NCBI GenBank assembly: GCA_963790585.1
Contig: CAWBOY010000002.1
Location: forward strand, 248,001 to 312,000
DNA length: 64,000 nucleotides
Direction of reading: 5' to 3'
Source of the DNA: CAWBOY01 sp963790585
GTDB lineage: Bacteria; Planctomycetota; Planctomycetia; Gemmatales; Gemmataceae
Part shown: positions 29,470 to 40,126 of the stretch, piece after piece
Layout: each line of letters opens with the position of its first letter
Numbering within the stretch: position 1 is the first letter of the stretch
Made by a program: the position numbers and the translations under genes
Notes under the pieces: model-generated
What the model saw: the letters and a program-made list of their open reading frames with translations, nothing else
What the model was told of the DNA's origin: nothing
Database searches by the model: none

Positions 29470-30167
29470 CTACTTACCCGCCACTTCGAGAATCAACTTT
29501 ACCGGCGTCCCTTCCTTCGGCAACAGCTTCTTGTCCGTCTCCAACTTAACAAACTTCTCTTCTTTCATGGTCATGTTCGTTTGAAACACGGTCTTGTCCG
29601 TCACGGGGAAGATCGCGATCAAAGTGCCGCTCAGGTCGGCGGCGTAGACCATATCCGGTTTGTTTGGGTCGGGCTGCCGCATGGCCGAGCCAGTAAAGCG
29701 CCAATCGACTTTTCCGATCGGCTTTAGCGTCTTTTTATCTACCAGGATTTTTTCTATCGCCACCTTTTTCGTGCCGCCGTCTTCAGTCGGAACCTCGATA
29801 AAGATATTGACCTTCGGCCCTTCGCCGGCGGGGTGGTCTTTGTCCTCGCCGAACGCGGGCCTTCCGGCCTTTAAGCCGAGGTCCTCGAGCGCCTTATGAA
29901 CAGGCTCGGCTTTATGGCGATCGTAACAACGGTTTCATGCGACTTTTCGCCCTTGGGAAAACCCCAGCAAGCGACGACCTCAATCGGATAAATCTCCTTG
30001 AAGCGCGGATCATCGATCTTGCGCGGCGCCACTTTCGCGTCGATCGTTATGGTTCGTTTGGCTTTGTCGACGACAATGCCTGGCTGATCCTTGTCGGCCG
30101 CGATCGCCATGAACCCGCTCAGCGCGACAAGCACCGACGTCAGGACAATAAGCTTAATTCGAGGCAT
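29470..30167 (-). CDS. Exported YdjY-domain protein (frameshifted)
   Basis: About 232 residues after joining two frames near 29912. The N-terminus is a signal peptide (PRIKLIVLTSVLVALSGFMAIAA) from the ATG at 30165-30167, followed by GIVVDKAKRTITIDAKVAPRK and EVVACWGFPKGEKSHETVV, the standard YdjY-domain start; the shifted part then has KALEDLGLKAGRPAFGEDK and GTKKVAIEKILVDKKTLKP, KVDWRFTGSAM and NMTMKEEKFVKLETDKKLLP. The YdjY domain is common in planctomycetes, its function unknown. It follows the PQQ-propeller gene (30195) with 27 bases between them and may be in one unit with it. Confidence 0.85.
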
Positions 30168-30194
30168 GATCTCTCTATCTCCGTTCTGGGGCCG

Positions 30195-31607
30195 TTATTT
30201 CTCACCGATACAGATGACCGCGGTTGCGGCCCGTGTCTCTAGATTGCATGTGGCCAGGTAGAGCTTCCCGCCGTGCAAAACTGGGCCGCCGTAGACCATT
30301 CCTGGCGCTTTAACCGCCGGATCGCCTACCATGTTAAAGGTCCATTTCGCCGTGCCGTCCGCCAAGCTGATCGCATGGACGACGCCTTTGAGATCGGCCG
30401 CGTATGCAACTTCTTTTGACAGGGCTACCGGGGCGAATACCGGGTTTGTCGCGTCGTAGACCCAGCGACGCTCACCGCTTGCCAACTCGAACGCCCGGAC
30501 CTTGCCATCGGTCGCCGTGGCTATCGCGGCATCGCTCGTCGAGCGCGACGGAGCCGAGGATTCCACCCGGCACTTCTTTGCGCAGATTGGTTTGCCATCG
30601 GCCAAGTCGAAAGCGGAAATATCGCCCTTGGCCCCTTTGAGACCTTTCGGATCGTAATTGGCGGTACTGCCGCCGAGCACAATCGTCTTGCCCGAAACCG
30701 CCGGTCCGCCCCAGGGATTGAACTTGAGCGGGGCGCGCCACTTCACGTTCCCCGTCTTGGCATCCAAGCACAGGAGCGCGCGATCGCCCACCTTTTCCTT
30801 ATCCAGAAACGCCGATGCGACGAGAACGGCGTCGCCGCTGAGAGCGACCGGCGCATCGACGTGCCATTTCTCTTTGCCCGTTTGCCACAGGACTACCGGT
30901 GCGGGTCGCGGCAGATCCTCGCGGCGCGGCGGCACCGCGAACATCGGATCTTTCTTTTTCTCATCCTCATATTTCGCCTGGAGCTCGTCCCATTTCTTAT
31001 CGAGGAGTTTTTGGATCTCCACGAGCGTCATTTCCTTGCCGTCGAGGGTGACGCGGTTCATATCGACGCACAGAACGCCCGCCGCGCCGCCGCCGATGTA
31101 GACCTTGCCGCCAGCAATCGTCGGCGCCCCTTCGAGGTGAATCAACTCGCCCGGCAAGGGAAGCTGCCACAGCGGCAGGCCATCTTCGAGACGTACACAA
31201 TAAAGCGAGCCGCCGTTGTTCTGATGCATCCCGTCACCGAAGACGAGCTTGCCGTCACTTATCGCCGGCGAGCCGACCGTCGGTAGCTTGATTGCCGCCG
31301 CCCCCTTGCTCCAGACGATTCGTTTGGCACTCATGGGATCGGTGTCGAGACAATAAAAGGCGGTGACGTTGAAGCCGCCGAAACCAGACACAATTAGGCG
31401 ATTCCTATCTGCCGGCATAGGCGCGGCTATGAAATGGTTCTCGGAAGGCAGCGACCAGAGAACGCGCGGCGTCGCAGGGCCCGGAAGACCATCCGTATTG
31501 CCGGCTCGCTGCAAATTGCCGCGAAATGTGGACCAGGGTTCGTCCGAGCGACCAGGAGCAATTGTGAGAGCAAGCGAAAACAGAGTGATTGATAAGGTGC
31601 GAATCAA
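30195..31607 (-). CDS. Secreted PQQ-like beta-propeller protein with compensating frame shifts
   Basis: About 470 residues. The likely start is TTG at 31605-31607, because GGGAG stands upstream at the right distance and a signal peptide (LIRTLSITLFSLALTIAPGRSD) begins there; an alternative ATG at 31640 lies in palindrome B copy 3. Propeller repeats include SPAISDGKLVFGDG, GAPTIAGGKVYIGGGAAGVL, CLDAKTGNVKWRAPLKF, ISLADGTAKWTFN. Residues 360-377 (CAKKCRVESSAPSRSTSD) do not fit, while the neighbouring frame there gives the expected KEVPGGILGSVALD, so two opposite indels about 50 bases apart have scrambled a short segment. Transcribed with the YdjY gene; role as an exported scaffold is inferred. 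Confidence 0.85.
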   Translation of the reverse strand: MIRTLSITLFSLALTIAPGRSDEPWSTFRGNLQRAGNTDGLPGPATPRVLWSLPSENHFIAAPMPADRNRLIVSGFGGFNVTAFYCLDTDPMSAKRIVWSKGAAAIKLPTVGSPAISDGKLVFGDGMHQNNGGSLYCVRLEDGLPLWQLPLPGELIHLEGAPTIAGGKVYIGGGAAGVLCVDMNRVTLDGKEMTLVEIQKLLDKKWDELQAKYEDEKKKDPMFAVPPRREDLPRPAPVVLWQTGKEKWHVDAPVALSGDAVLVASAFLDKEKVGDRALLCLDAKTGNVKWRAPLKFNPWGGPAVSGKTIVLGGSTANYDPKGLKGAKGDISAFDLADGKPICAKKCRVESSAPSRSTSDAAIATATDGKVRAFELASGERRWVYDATNPVFAPVALSKEVAYAADLKGVVHAISLADGTAKWTFNMVGDPAVKAPGMVYGGPVLHGGKLYLATCNLETRAATAVICIGEK

Positions 31608-31636
31608 GAAGTAGATCTCCCAATTATTACCCGTGC

Positions 31637-31717
31637 TCAAGAGCCGGTAGCGTCAGCGACCGGAGCACATTACACATGTGCGGATTTTCTCCAGTCGCTG
31701 ACGCTCCCGGCTCTTGA
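31637..31717. repeat. Palindrome family B (copy 3)
   Basis: Arms 31637-31665 and 31689-31717 pair over 29 bases with two mismatches (TCAAGAGCCGG...GACCGGAG against CTCCAGTCGCTGACGCTCCC...); loop CACATTACACATGTGCGGAT(TTT) has the 23-base length and order of the other two copies. It lies between the end of the VCBS gene and the start of the PQQ gene, both on the minus strand. Confidence 0.9.
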
Positions 31718-31725
31718 ATACAAAT

Positions 31726-34221
31726 TCATTTCGCTTTCGGCGTCCCATCGTCAAGCACGTCACGAAACGGCGTCTGCACGACGGTAATCTCCTTGGCACG
31801 TCGCACCCCATCGGTGAACGCCACTTCCACACGATATTTGCCTGGAACCAGCGCGAAGCGCGCCATCGGCGCCGACTGTCCGCCGCGGCCATCGCCGCCT
31901 GAAACCTGCTGCGTGCCGACCGTCTTGCCATCCTTATCGAGTACCTTGACGACGCTGCCGACGACGCCAGACTTCCCAGCCACGGTTAGCGCGACCGGTG
32001 TCTTTTTGCGCACCAATTCCTTGTTGCCCAACAGGACGCACGATTCCTGGCCCTCGTTATTGAACACCATGTCAAGAACGCCATCGTTATTGAGATCGAC
32101 GAGGCACACAGCCTGCGTGTTGAAGATTCGCTGATGCAAGCCGAGCGACTCGGTGGCGTCTTCAAAGGTGCCGTCGCCTTTATTTCGGAAGAAACGATTA
32201 GAGCCGCGCAAACAGCCGATCACGAGGTCGAGGTGCCCATCGTTATCCACATCGCCGAACGCGCCGGAAGTGGAGTGGCCCCTGAAACCGAGCAAGCCGG
32301 CTTTCGCTGTAACGTCCTCGAAACGGCCCGTACCGTCGTTGCGGAAGAGTTTGCAACCGTCCGCTTGCGGCACGAAGAGGTCCGGGAAGCCATCGCTATC
32401 GTAGTCGCCAAACACAGGGCCGACCTTGCCCGGCTTGAAGGAAATGCCGGAGTTTTGCGCTTCGACAAATCCTTTGGGTGTATTCAGAACGAGAAGACCA
32501 GTTCCGGCCCCATAAAGGAAATCAGCCCGGCCATCGCCGTTCACATCACAAACCGTTAAAGTGTCGCCCTTGGTGTTGCTGCCGATGCCATTAACCCCAA
32601 GACCCACCTGATCGGAGACATCTTCGAACTTCCAGGTCATCCGCGGCGGAATTTTCGAGTCGGCCCGGAAGTAATAGGCCCACTCACCGTCGCCCTGGCA
32701 GACTTTGAGCAGCAGTTGATTCTTGCCCTTCTTGAGCTTGAGCGTGAGTAATGTCTGATCCGGCACGCAGGCCCGATAAGAATTGTCGGCGTGAATCTTT
32801 TTGCCATTGAGGAAGACCGTCAGCGTATCGTCGCTGCCGAGCGAGATGGGCAAATCGGTTTCTTTGTTGACCTCGATTTCGCGCGCGAGATAGACGACTG
32901 ACCAACTCTGATGTTCCGGCTTGAAAAGCCCGTTGAGGCCGTTGACCTCGCCATCGACGAATTTGCCTTCCTGCCAACCGATGTCGAGATTGTCTCGTCC
33001 TTTGAATTTCGCCTTGAGATCGAATCCCTTCTCCGGGTCATAATCCTTGTCGAATCCGGATTGATTTTGATTGGAAAAGGGACCACAAGAGTACCAGTGA
33101 CCGAGCGCGAGCGGCGGTGGCTCATTTGAGGTAAGCGCGCCCGCGTTGCGATAGAGCCGCAGGCCGTGGTAGCCGTTGCCCAGGAGAATATCCGGCTTGC
33201 CGTCGCCATCCTGATCGATCCAGGCCGCCGCGGTGACGTTGTAGCCCGGCTCCTTCGGCAGCAGATGGCTGTCATCCCGGAAATTGCCTTTGCCGAGATT
33301 GGTATAGAGCCGTGGTCCCGTGGCAGTAGCTAATAAGAGATCAGGTAAGCCGTCGCCGTTGTAGTCAGCCCAGACGGCCGCGCGACAGCCCGACGAATTC
33401 GGCAAACTGATTTCCGTCAGCGCCTCGCCGCCGTTGAGGAGTAAAGAGATCTTGTTAGCGCCAACCAGGCAGAGATCGATTTTGCCATCGCCGTCGATGT
33501 CGAGAGCGGAGATCGCTTGCGCATCGGGATCGACGCGCGCCAATGCGGAATAATGCGTGAAGCCTGGCATTCCCTTGATTTGCCGGAAGTCCTCGCCGCC
33601 CCAGCCAGCGAAATCGCGTTTGGGGTTATAGTCTTGAAGTTTGAGACTCACGCGCAGCCGCTGAATACGGGCCCGACGGAGATGGAGATCATCTTTCGGT
33701 CCGTCGACCATGCACGGCACGATAGTCTCACGACCGGCGTTGATTTCGGCCGCGGCGAAAATCAGTTTGTCAATGTTACCCGCGAAGCTGCGCAGTAGGA
33801 ATGGCTCGCCGTGGCTCATTTCCCACCATTCGCCGCCCGGGCGGGGATAACACTGATACCAATTCGTGCCGGTACAAGTCTCGCTCGCGCTGCCATTGTG
33901 AAAGAACACAGCGGTCTTGCCGACCTCGGCCCACTCCATCGGAAATTGCCACTCGCGCGGATGAAACCCCCGCTTGCCGATGTCGTGGCGAATCATCTCC
34001 ACTGGATGCTTGCCTTTGATGTCCTTGACCTTGCGGTAGATTATGAGGTTCTTCTCGCGATCCACCGACTCGACGCGCATCTCGACGATGTTACTCGATT
34101 GATTAACGACGGCCCCGAGGCTATGCGGAGCTTCGACATAGGCCTGCGTGAAGCGCACGGCGATGAGAGACAGGGTGATACCAAGGACGATGAACAAGGC
34201 ACGCGTACGGGTCGTGGACAT
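31726..34221 (-). CDS. Exported VCBS/FG-GAP repeat protein
   Basis: 831 residues from the ATG at 34219-34221, which opens a signal peptide (TRALFIVLGITLSLIAVRFTQA). Two clusters of FG-GAP/VCBS calcium-binding repeats are visible: DIDGDGKIDLCLVG, DYNGDGLPDLLLAT, DQDGDGKPDILLG and, later, DVNGDGRADFLYG, DYDSDGFPDLFVP, DVDNDGHLDLVIG and DLNNDGVLDMVFN. Between them sits a jelly-roll-like domain with ISLGSDDTLTVFLNGKKIH and LKLKKGKNQLLLKVCQGDGEWAYYFR, a carbohydrate- or PA14-like binding region. The Asp-rich loops form the blades of a beta-propeller as in integrin alpha chains. Secreted surface or adhesive role is an inference. Palindrome B copy 3 follows. Confidence 0.9.
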   Translation of the reverse strand: MSTTRTRALFIVLGITLSLIAVRFTQAYVEAPHSLGAVVNQSSNIVEMRVESVDREKNLIIYRKVKDIKGKHPVEMIRHDIGKRGFHPREWQFPMEWAEVGKTAVFFHNGSASETCTGTNWYQCYPRPGGEWWEMSHGEPFLLRSFAGNIDKLIFAAAEINAGRETIVPCMVDGPKDDLHLRRARIQRLRVSLKLQDYNPKRDFAGWGGEDFRQIKGMPGFTHYSALARVDPDAQAISALDIDGDGKIDLCLVGANKISLLLNGGEALTEISLPNSSGCRAAVWADYNGDGLPDLLLATATGPRLYTNLGKGNFRDDSHLLPKEPGYNVTAAAWIDQDGDGKPDILLGNGYHGLRLYRNAGALTSNEPPPLALGHWYSCGPFSNQNQSGFDKDYDPEKGFDLKAKFKGRDNLDIGWQEGKFVDGEVNGLNGLFKPEHQSWSVVYLAREIEVNKETDLPISLGSDDTLTVFLNGKKIHADNSYRACVPDQTLLTLKLKKGKNQLLLKVCQGDGEWAYYFRADSKIPPRMTWKFEDVSDQVGLGVNGIGSNTKGDTLTVCDVNGDGRADFLYGAGTGLLVLNTPKGFVEAQNSGISFKPGKVGPVFGDYDSDGFPDLFVPQADGCKLFRNDGTGRFEDVTAKAGLLGFRGHSTSGAFGDVDNDGHLDLVIGCLRGSNRFFRNKGDGTFEDATESLGLHQRIFNTQAVCLVDLNNDGVLDMVFNNEGQESCVLLGNKELVRKKTPVALTVAGKSGVVGSVVKVLDKDGKTVGTQQVSGGDGRGGQSAPMARFALVPGKYRVEVAFTDGVRRAKEITVVQTPFRDVLDDGTPKAK

Positions 34222-34291
34222 GAATCCGTCCTCCACTGATGAACGCCGTCGCCGGCGGGGATTTTTGGACTGCTGCTCCTACCTAAAAAAA

Positions 34292-34675
34292 CTACATTCC
34301 AAGCAATGGTTTGAGCTTGGCCTGCACTGCGGCAATGACCTCTTCTGGTGCGTCGCAAACATATTCCGCTTTTCTCATTTGCCAATCCGTACTTTTTATT
34401 TGATCGCTCAAAACCACACCGGTAATAGCGAGGTCAGTAGGAAGCGCGACCTCGAAAGGGTACGCTTTGACCTGACTGGTGATTGGACAAGCCACACACA
34501 ACCCGGACTTGGAATTGTACTTGCGCGGCGACAAAACCAATGCAGGTCGGCGGCCCGCCTGCTCGCGACCCGTTTGTGGAGAGAACGAGATAAAAATAAG
34601 ATCGCCTCTGTCTGGTATATAGGGTTGATCACCAGGCTTCCTTCCCGACAGCGGGGCCCCAATCCGTTTCGCCAT
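34292..34675 (-). CDS. mazF: MazF/PemK-family toxin (endoribonuclease)
   Basis: 127 residues. Typical MazF blocks: PDRGDLIFISFSPQTGREQAG, RRPALVLSPRKYN, CPITSQVKAYPFEV, GVVLSDQIKSTDWQ and RKAEYVC. MazF cleaves mRNA at short sequences and is held inactive by MazE. The ATG at 34673-34675 lies inside the mazE gene and overlaps its end by 47 bases; no nearer in-frame start is present, so either the N-terminus is longer than usual by about 20 residues or the start codon is a rare one not recognised. It is expected to be translated together with mazE. Confidence 0.9.
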   Translation of the reverse strand: MAKRIGAPLSGRKPGDQPYIPDRGDLIFISFSPQTGREQAGRRPALVLSPRKYNSKSGLCVACPITSQVKAYPFEVALPTDLAITGVVLSDQIKSTDWQMRKAEYVCDAPEEVIAAVQAKLKPLLGM

Positions 34676-34868
34676 GCCGGTTCTCCGGAGTGATACCTGC
34701 GATTAGTTCATCAAGAGTTTTGGGCTCGTTACCAAGTTGCAGCATTAATCCGTCCGTGACGCGCGATACTTCCAGAGTCATTCCCTCAGTTAGGTTGAGA
34801 TCCAGCGCGAAGTTGTCGGGAATCAGAACGGCCAGGCTATTCCCACATTTGCCGATCTGTGTCTTCAT
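34629..34868 (-). CDS. mazE: MazE/AbrB-like antitoxin
   Basis: 79 residues. The SpoVT-AbrB swapped-hairpin domain is at residues 2-48 (KTQIGKCGNSLAVLIPDNFALDLNLTEGM...), where KWGNSLAVRIP is the family hallmark (here KCGNSLAVLIP), followed by a flexible acidic tail (TLDELIAGITPENRHGE), which in relatives blocks the toxin. It is the first gene of the pair, binds its own promoter in most systems and lies just after the large TPR gene. The start ATG is at 34866-34868. Confidence 0.9.
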   Translation of the reverse strand: MKTQIGKCGNSLAVLIPDNFALDLNLTEGMTLEVSRVTDGLMLQLGNEPKTLDELIAGITPENRHGETDWGPAVGKEAW

Positions 34869-34909
34869 GGCTGTGATACACCCCCATAATAAAGCCGGTC
34901 AACATTCGC

Positions 34910-37900
34910 CTACCGCAACTCCTCCAACCGCTTCTTCGCCGCCGCGGCGAATTCGCTGTCTGGATGATCGCGTAGCATCCGCTCCAGATGTTTGACGGCC
35001 TGATCCTTCTGATTATTCTCCGAACAGGCCCGCGCGGCTTCGATCAGAGCGACGGCGCTGAGCGATGGGTAATCGTAAGTGTACGGCACAAGAAGCAGTG
35101 CCGTCGTTGCTTCTTTGTAGCGCTTCTGAGCTAAGCGACAGATGCCGATGTTTAGCTGGGCTCGCGCTCCCAGTTCGGTGGCGGTCGCGTTTACTACTTG
35201 CGAATAATTATTGACCGCTTCGTCATGTCTATTCTGCTGTTGTAGCGCGATGCCAATACCAAAGCGCGCATCGTTCGCCCAACGGGAATTGTTGTTAAAT
35301 CTGCCGACAACCTGTTCATACGCCTGCCGGCTCGGGTCCCATTGCGAGAGCTTCCCATAGGCGAAGCCGAGTCGCAGGAGCGCCCGATCGCTCAGCCCTT
35401 CCAATCTTTGATACGGCCCGTGATCGCGAAACGGTGTCAACCGCTTGACAGCTTCGCCAAAGTCTCCGGCCTTGATGTAGCATTCGCCAGCGCGATAAAG
35501 CGCCTGGGCGTTCATCGCGCTCTTCGCGTTGCCGGCTACCGGAAGAAGCTGCGCCAGGGCCAATTTCACATCGCCATTGGCCAGGTACGCTGCGCCGAGC
35601 CGCACGCGGATCTTGTCGGTCAGCTCAGGCACCGGCTCTTTGTCGAGGGCTTCTTTAAGTTGCTTGATTGCGCCGTCGTGATCGTCACGACTGCTATAGA
35701 GTTCGGCCAACTCAAAGCGGGCGTCGGCATTGATCGGGAGGTCGCCAAAGTTTTCGATTAGATTCAAATAAATCGTGATCGCCTCTTTCTCGGCCGGTTG
35801 GATGGGCACCTGAGATAGCATGACTTCGGGTTTTTGAAGATTGTTTGGCGCGTTGCTGCCACCAGACTTCGAAGCGAATTCGTCCTTGAGCTTCTTCCAA
35901 AGGTCATTTTGGATCTTTAATCGTGCCGTTTCAAGCTCAAAATCGGCGAGCGTCCGCGCGCCCCAGGCTGCTTCATAGAGCATCTTAGCGCGAGACTCCG
36001 TGTCCTGAGCCTTCTCTTTATATTTGTCGACCTGCGCCAGGAGGAATGCAACCGCTTCGCGAATCTGTTTTGTACCCTCGTCGAGCTGTTTGCGGGCAGC
36101 GATCTCGACGTCGGACTTTACGCCAGGAGCGCTGAGCTTCTTGCTCGCCTCGCTGACCTTGGCTTGGCCATCTTCTCTTAGGCTTTGGCCCAAACGTAAC
36201 GTCGCTTCCGCAGCTTGCGAGGAGGCGGGCGATTGTTTGAGGAGTTGCTCAAAGACCGTTCGCGCCTCGGCTCGTTTCCCGGATTCTTTGAGAGCAACGC
36301 CGTGATGATATTGCAGCAAGGGAACGACGTTGGCGCGCGTAGGTCTTTTTGCAATGCGGCTTCATATTGATTTCGGCAACGCTGCATGACCTCCACAGCT
36401 TGCAGCGGCTGATTTTGAGCCCGCAAAAGTGTGGCAAGATGGACGAGCGCCAGCGGCGCGACCGGCGATGACATCAATTGGCCGTCACCTTGGAAGCGGC
36501 GCAATTCCGTGATGCCGCGATTGGGATCGCGAATCTGAGCCAAAACTTTGGCACGCTCAAAAACGGCCAAAGGCATCGCCGAATCGCGTGGGAACAATTG
36601 AACCAGCTTTTCATAAGTCGTTCGGGCGGTGGTGAGGACCTTGGTCTTTTCCGCCGGATCGGCCAACACCGCCGCGCTACGCTGATAGCAATGGCCGAGC
36701 TTCAGATAAGCGTCTGGCGTGCGCGGGTCTTTGGGTTGAGCCGTCACGAACCCTTCAAGCAACTCGATCGCCGCCTTCATGGCTTCTTCGAGCTTCCCCG
36801 CATCGACCGCATTATTGATCTTGGTCGGCGCCTGTCGAATCAGGATATCTGCCAATTGATAAGGGACTGCGGCCAACTCGCCGACGCGCTCAGGCTGGGC
36901 AATGCTTTCAAACTGATCCTTTGCCTTATCGAGATCGCCTTTGTTGTAATAGGCGAGCGCGATACCGTATTTCGCCAGGTTGGCGTGTGTGAATTCTGGA
37001 AAACGAGTCACTACCACTTCGTAACGCTTGACAGCTTCATCGGTCCATTGCTTCACATCTCGGTCTCGCTGATCGGCATTAGGAATTTTCTCGGCGGCGA
37101 GGGCACGAAAATAAGCGTTCTCCGCTCGGCGAAAAAGCACGGCGGGGAGCAGCGGATTCGCCGCATAAGCGGCGATAAATCGATCGCAAATCTTGTCGGA
37201 CTCGGCGTAGTCGCCAGCGAGATGTAAAGCGGTGGCCAGTCGTTGCAGCGTTTCGGCTTCGCGCTCAGGAAGCTGCTTGTCGGCGAGCACGCGCTGATAG
37301 CTTGCAACGGCGTCGCGATAAAGTCGCGCCATTTGCTGCACGTCGCCGAGGTCCATCAAGATTTCAGCGCCACGAACTTTGGCTTCGGGGTCCCTCGCCG
37401 CAAGTTGGCCCACGCGTTCGCCGGCTTTGCGAAGGGAATCAATACCGGGCTTCAGCAACTCGACATAATTCCCCGCAGCCGGATCCGCGGCATTGACTTG
37501 AGCCTTGCCGACCCAAAGGATCGCCTGATCGGCTAGGCGAGCATCTTTGTCAGCCACCTGGCGCAGCGTCGCCATCGCTTCCTTGTATTGCTTCAATTGC
37601 ACCTGGCAGATGCCCAATCGTAGCTGCGCATCGATCGCCAGAGGCGATTTGGGAGACTCCTTGACGAAGGTCTGGAACCGCGTGAAGGCATCGCCGAATC
37701 GGCCATCCTCGTAGGCCAACACGCCGGATCGAAACAACGCGCGGGCGATATGATCCGGGGCTGGGCCATTGGCGAGGAGTTCGAGGCGAGCCTTTTCTTC
37801 GGGATCATTCTTGAATTTATCTGGCGATTTAAGAGCTTCGCGCGCGTCGAGCCGCCGCTGGGCGAAGTCGGTGAGCGCCCCTTCAAATTGCGCGGCTGCC

Positions 37901-38696
37901 TCGGCCCTCTCGCCATCGTTCAAATGGATGCAGCCTAGAAGGTACCGCGTGTGTGTGCCACTTACGGGATCTGAAAAAGGAGCAAGCTGGCTCAGCGATC
38001 GGCCGGCACTTGGAAAGTCATTGACGAGATAGCTTGCGAAACCGTGGTAATAAAGGCCGATCGAGCGATATTCGCTTTTGGTAAATGACTTATCCTTGAG
38101 AAGAGCAGCCGTTAGAGACTGTGCTTCCTTGGCTTTTGCTAGACGCAGAAGCATTTCGGCTTCGTCGCAGCGCGCCGAAAGGAACGCGCCGTGTCGTTCG
38201 GCGTCGACCGAGATACGAATGCGGCCGCGGCGGCGGTGAATGACTTTCGCGCTTCTTCAAAACTCTGATTCGCTTGTTCTTTGAACTTGCTCGCTTCGTT
38301 CGGCCTGGCCGCCATTTGGGACAGCGAGCGGACTCCAAGGCCGCGATGCGCGATGCCAAGATCGTAAACAACATAGGGATACTCGGCAAATGCCTTGTTA
38401 TCCGCGAGTATCTTGAGTTGCTCGACGACACGGGCGAAATCGCGCTCGGGACCTTCGAGAAGTGCAACGGCCAAACCATAGCGCGCCGCGGGAGCGCTTT
38501 TATTTGAGCTAAATTTGTCCAAAAACTCTTTATAGCGCTGGGCTGCAGCGCCGTAGTTTTTCTCGTCGTAGGCACGCCGCGCGTTTAGAAGAAGCATGTC
38601 GGCCGCTTGATCGGCTGGAGATTCGGCAACAGCCATCGCTCGTTCAGCAAGGCATACCACCAATGAGGCAATGAGTAATCGAAAAGGCTTCTTCAT
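34910..38696 (-). CDS. Very large exported tetratricopeptide protein (two frame breaks)
   Basis: About 1,262 residues after joining three frames near 38215 and 36335. The ATG at 38694-38696 opens a signal peptide (KKPFRLLIASLVVCLAERAMA); an ATG three codons upstream is equally possible. The whole length consists of TPR-type helical pairs, e.g. NARRAYDEKNYGAAAQRYKE, FRSGVLAYEDGRFGDAFTRF, AKYGIALAYYNKGDLDKAKD, LFPRDSAMPLAVFERAKVLA, and at the end LNIGICRLAQKRYKEATTAL and CSENNQKDQAVKHLERML, comparable with BamD/YfgC-style units. Function unknown; such proteins often organise envelope complexes. The gene is followed closely (about 40 bases) by mazE. Confidence 0.85.
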
Positions 38697-39090
38697 GGCG
38701 GGCATCCTTTATCCTCACCTATGGGAGAGGCGGTTATCTCATTCGACGATCGGAAACAAAACAAGTTTTTATCGAACGAGGATAAATCTGATTCACGAGA
38801 GATTAGTCGATGGCAAGACACGCCAACGCGACGTGGCACCTAGGGGCGAGTTATGACAGAGCGGAAAACCGCTGCGAAAGCAGAAAGTATTGTGGCGGGC
38901 ACTACCGAGGTCGTCAATGAGAATTTGCTTTCGCCAGCGTCCCTTTGCCGCATTGTGGGTTATCGGCATTCCAATTGCACGCATAGAAGCGTCTGACGCG
39001 CCGATTCTGACTATGTTAAGTAAAAGAGGCCTCGGCGTCGAACTGCTGAAGCCTCTTAAGAACGGCGAAAAGGCACTCGAGGAGTCCAAC
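38697..39090. other. 394-base intergenic region
   Basis: Divergent starts of the TPR gene (minus) and the SnoaL-like gene (plus). A small hairpin (AGAGGC...GCCTCTT around 39023-39057) is the only structure noted. No coding frame or promoter I would stand behind. Confidence 0.5.
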
Positions 39091-40042
39091 ATGTCGCTCG
39101 CGAATTCTGCTCGGCACGTTTCTGGTAGGAATGGTTTTCATCGTAGCACTATTTTACTCAACCACGGGGCAGGCGTTGCCCACGTCGTCCCAGGCGGGAA
39201 ACCAGCCGATTGTGCGCTCCGGCGAAGAATCGGCAATCAACCAAGCTCTCGCGTCCTACGCTACTGCATTCAACAAAGGCGACATCAAAACATTGATGGC
39301 TGCCTGGACGGCCGACCCGGAGTTCGTCGACGAATCGGGTAAGAGTACCAAAGGTCAGGAAGCGATCGCGGCGCTTTTCAAGAGGACATTTGAAGAAAAT
39401 AAAGGCGTGTCTTTCGTAATCAAAGTGCGTTCGCTGCGGTTCATTAGGCCCGATGTGGCCATACAGGATGGCGTTGTGTCCCTCAAAACGGCGGACGGCA
39501 TGTCGGAGGATGGATTATACACCTCGATTTGGCTCAAGAACGATGGCAAATGGCTTATAAGCCGAGTTCAAGACTTGCCGAACGAAAGCGCCGCTCCCGC
39601 CGGCAACGCCGAACATCTCAAGCAATTGGAATGGATGCTTGGCGACTGGACCAGCGAGGGATCGGAATCTGCCGTCTCCTTCAATTGCAAATGGAACAGA
39701 AGCCAAAGTTTTCTCCTCATCGATCAGACGATTGCGCTCAAGGACCAGGAACCGCTGACAATAAAGCACATCATCGGCTGGGATCCGGCCAAGCAACAAA
39801 TACGTTCCTGGGTCTTCGATTCGCGCGGCGGGTTTGGCGAGAGCATGTGGACACGCAAAGGAAACCGTTGGCTCCTTGAATCAGAGGGAGTATTAGCTGA
39901 CGGCCGCCGCGGCGCGGCAACCTCTACGTGGCACTACATTGACGACCAAAATTGCGAGTGGGACTCGACGTCCCGAGAAGTCGACGGCAAACCGATGCCG
40001 GACGTCCGAGTGAAATACGTTAACAAAATGGGCAAGAAGTAA
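39091..40042 (+). CDS. SnoaL-like protein with exported N-terminus
   Basis: About 303-316 residues. Residues 25-130 of the frame form a SgcJ/SnoaL-like alpha+beta domain (SAINQALASYATAFNKGDIKT, EFVDESGKSTKGQEAI). The second half (LEWMLGDWTSEG ... STWHYIDDQNCEWDSTSRE) resembles the DUF1579/THAP4-like beta-barrel that often follows SnoaL. The start is uncertain: ATG at 39131 is in frame but lies inside the hydrophobic segment LLGTFLVGMVFIVALFY; ATG at 39091 would give a full signal anchor if one base is removed after it. I therefore give 39091 and note that a one-base insertion is assumed. Ligand unknown. Confidence 0.75.
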
Positions 40043-40126
40043 CTAACCGCCCAGGGTCGGTGGGACAAAATTCTGGCGACCTTCTAATCGCGGTATTAAT
40101 ATTGCTTGAACTCGGAGACTTAAAGA

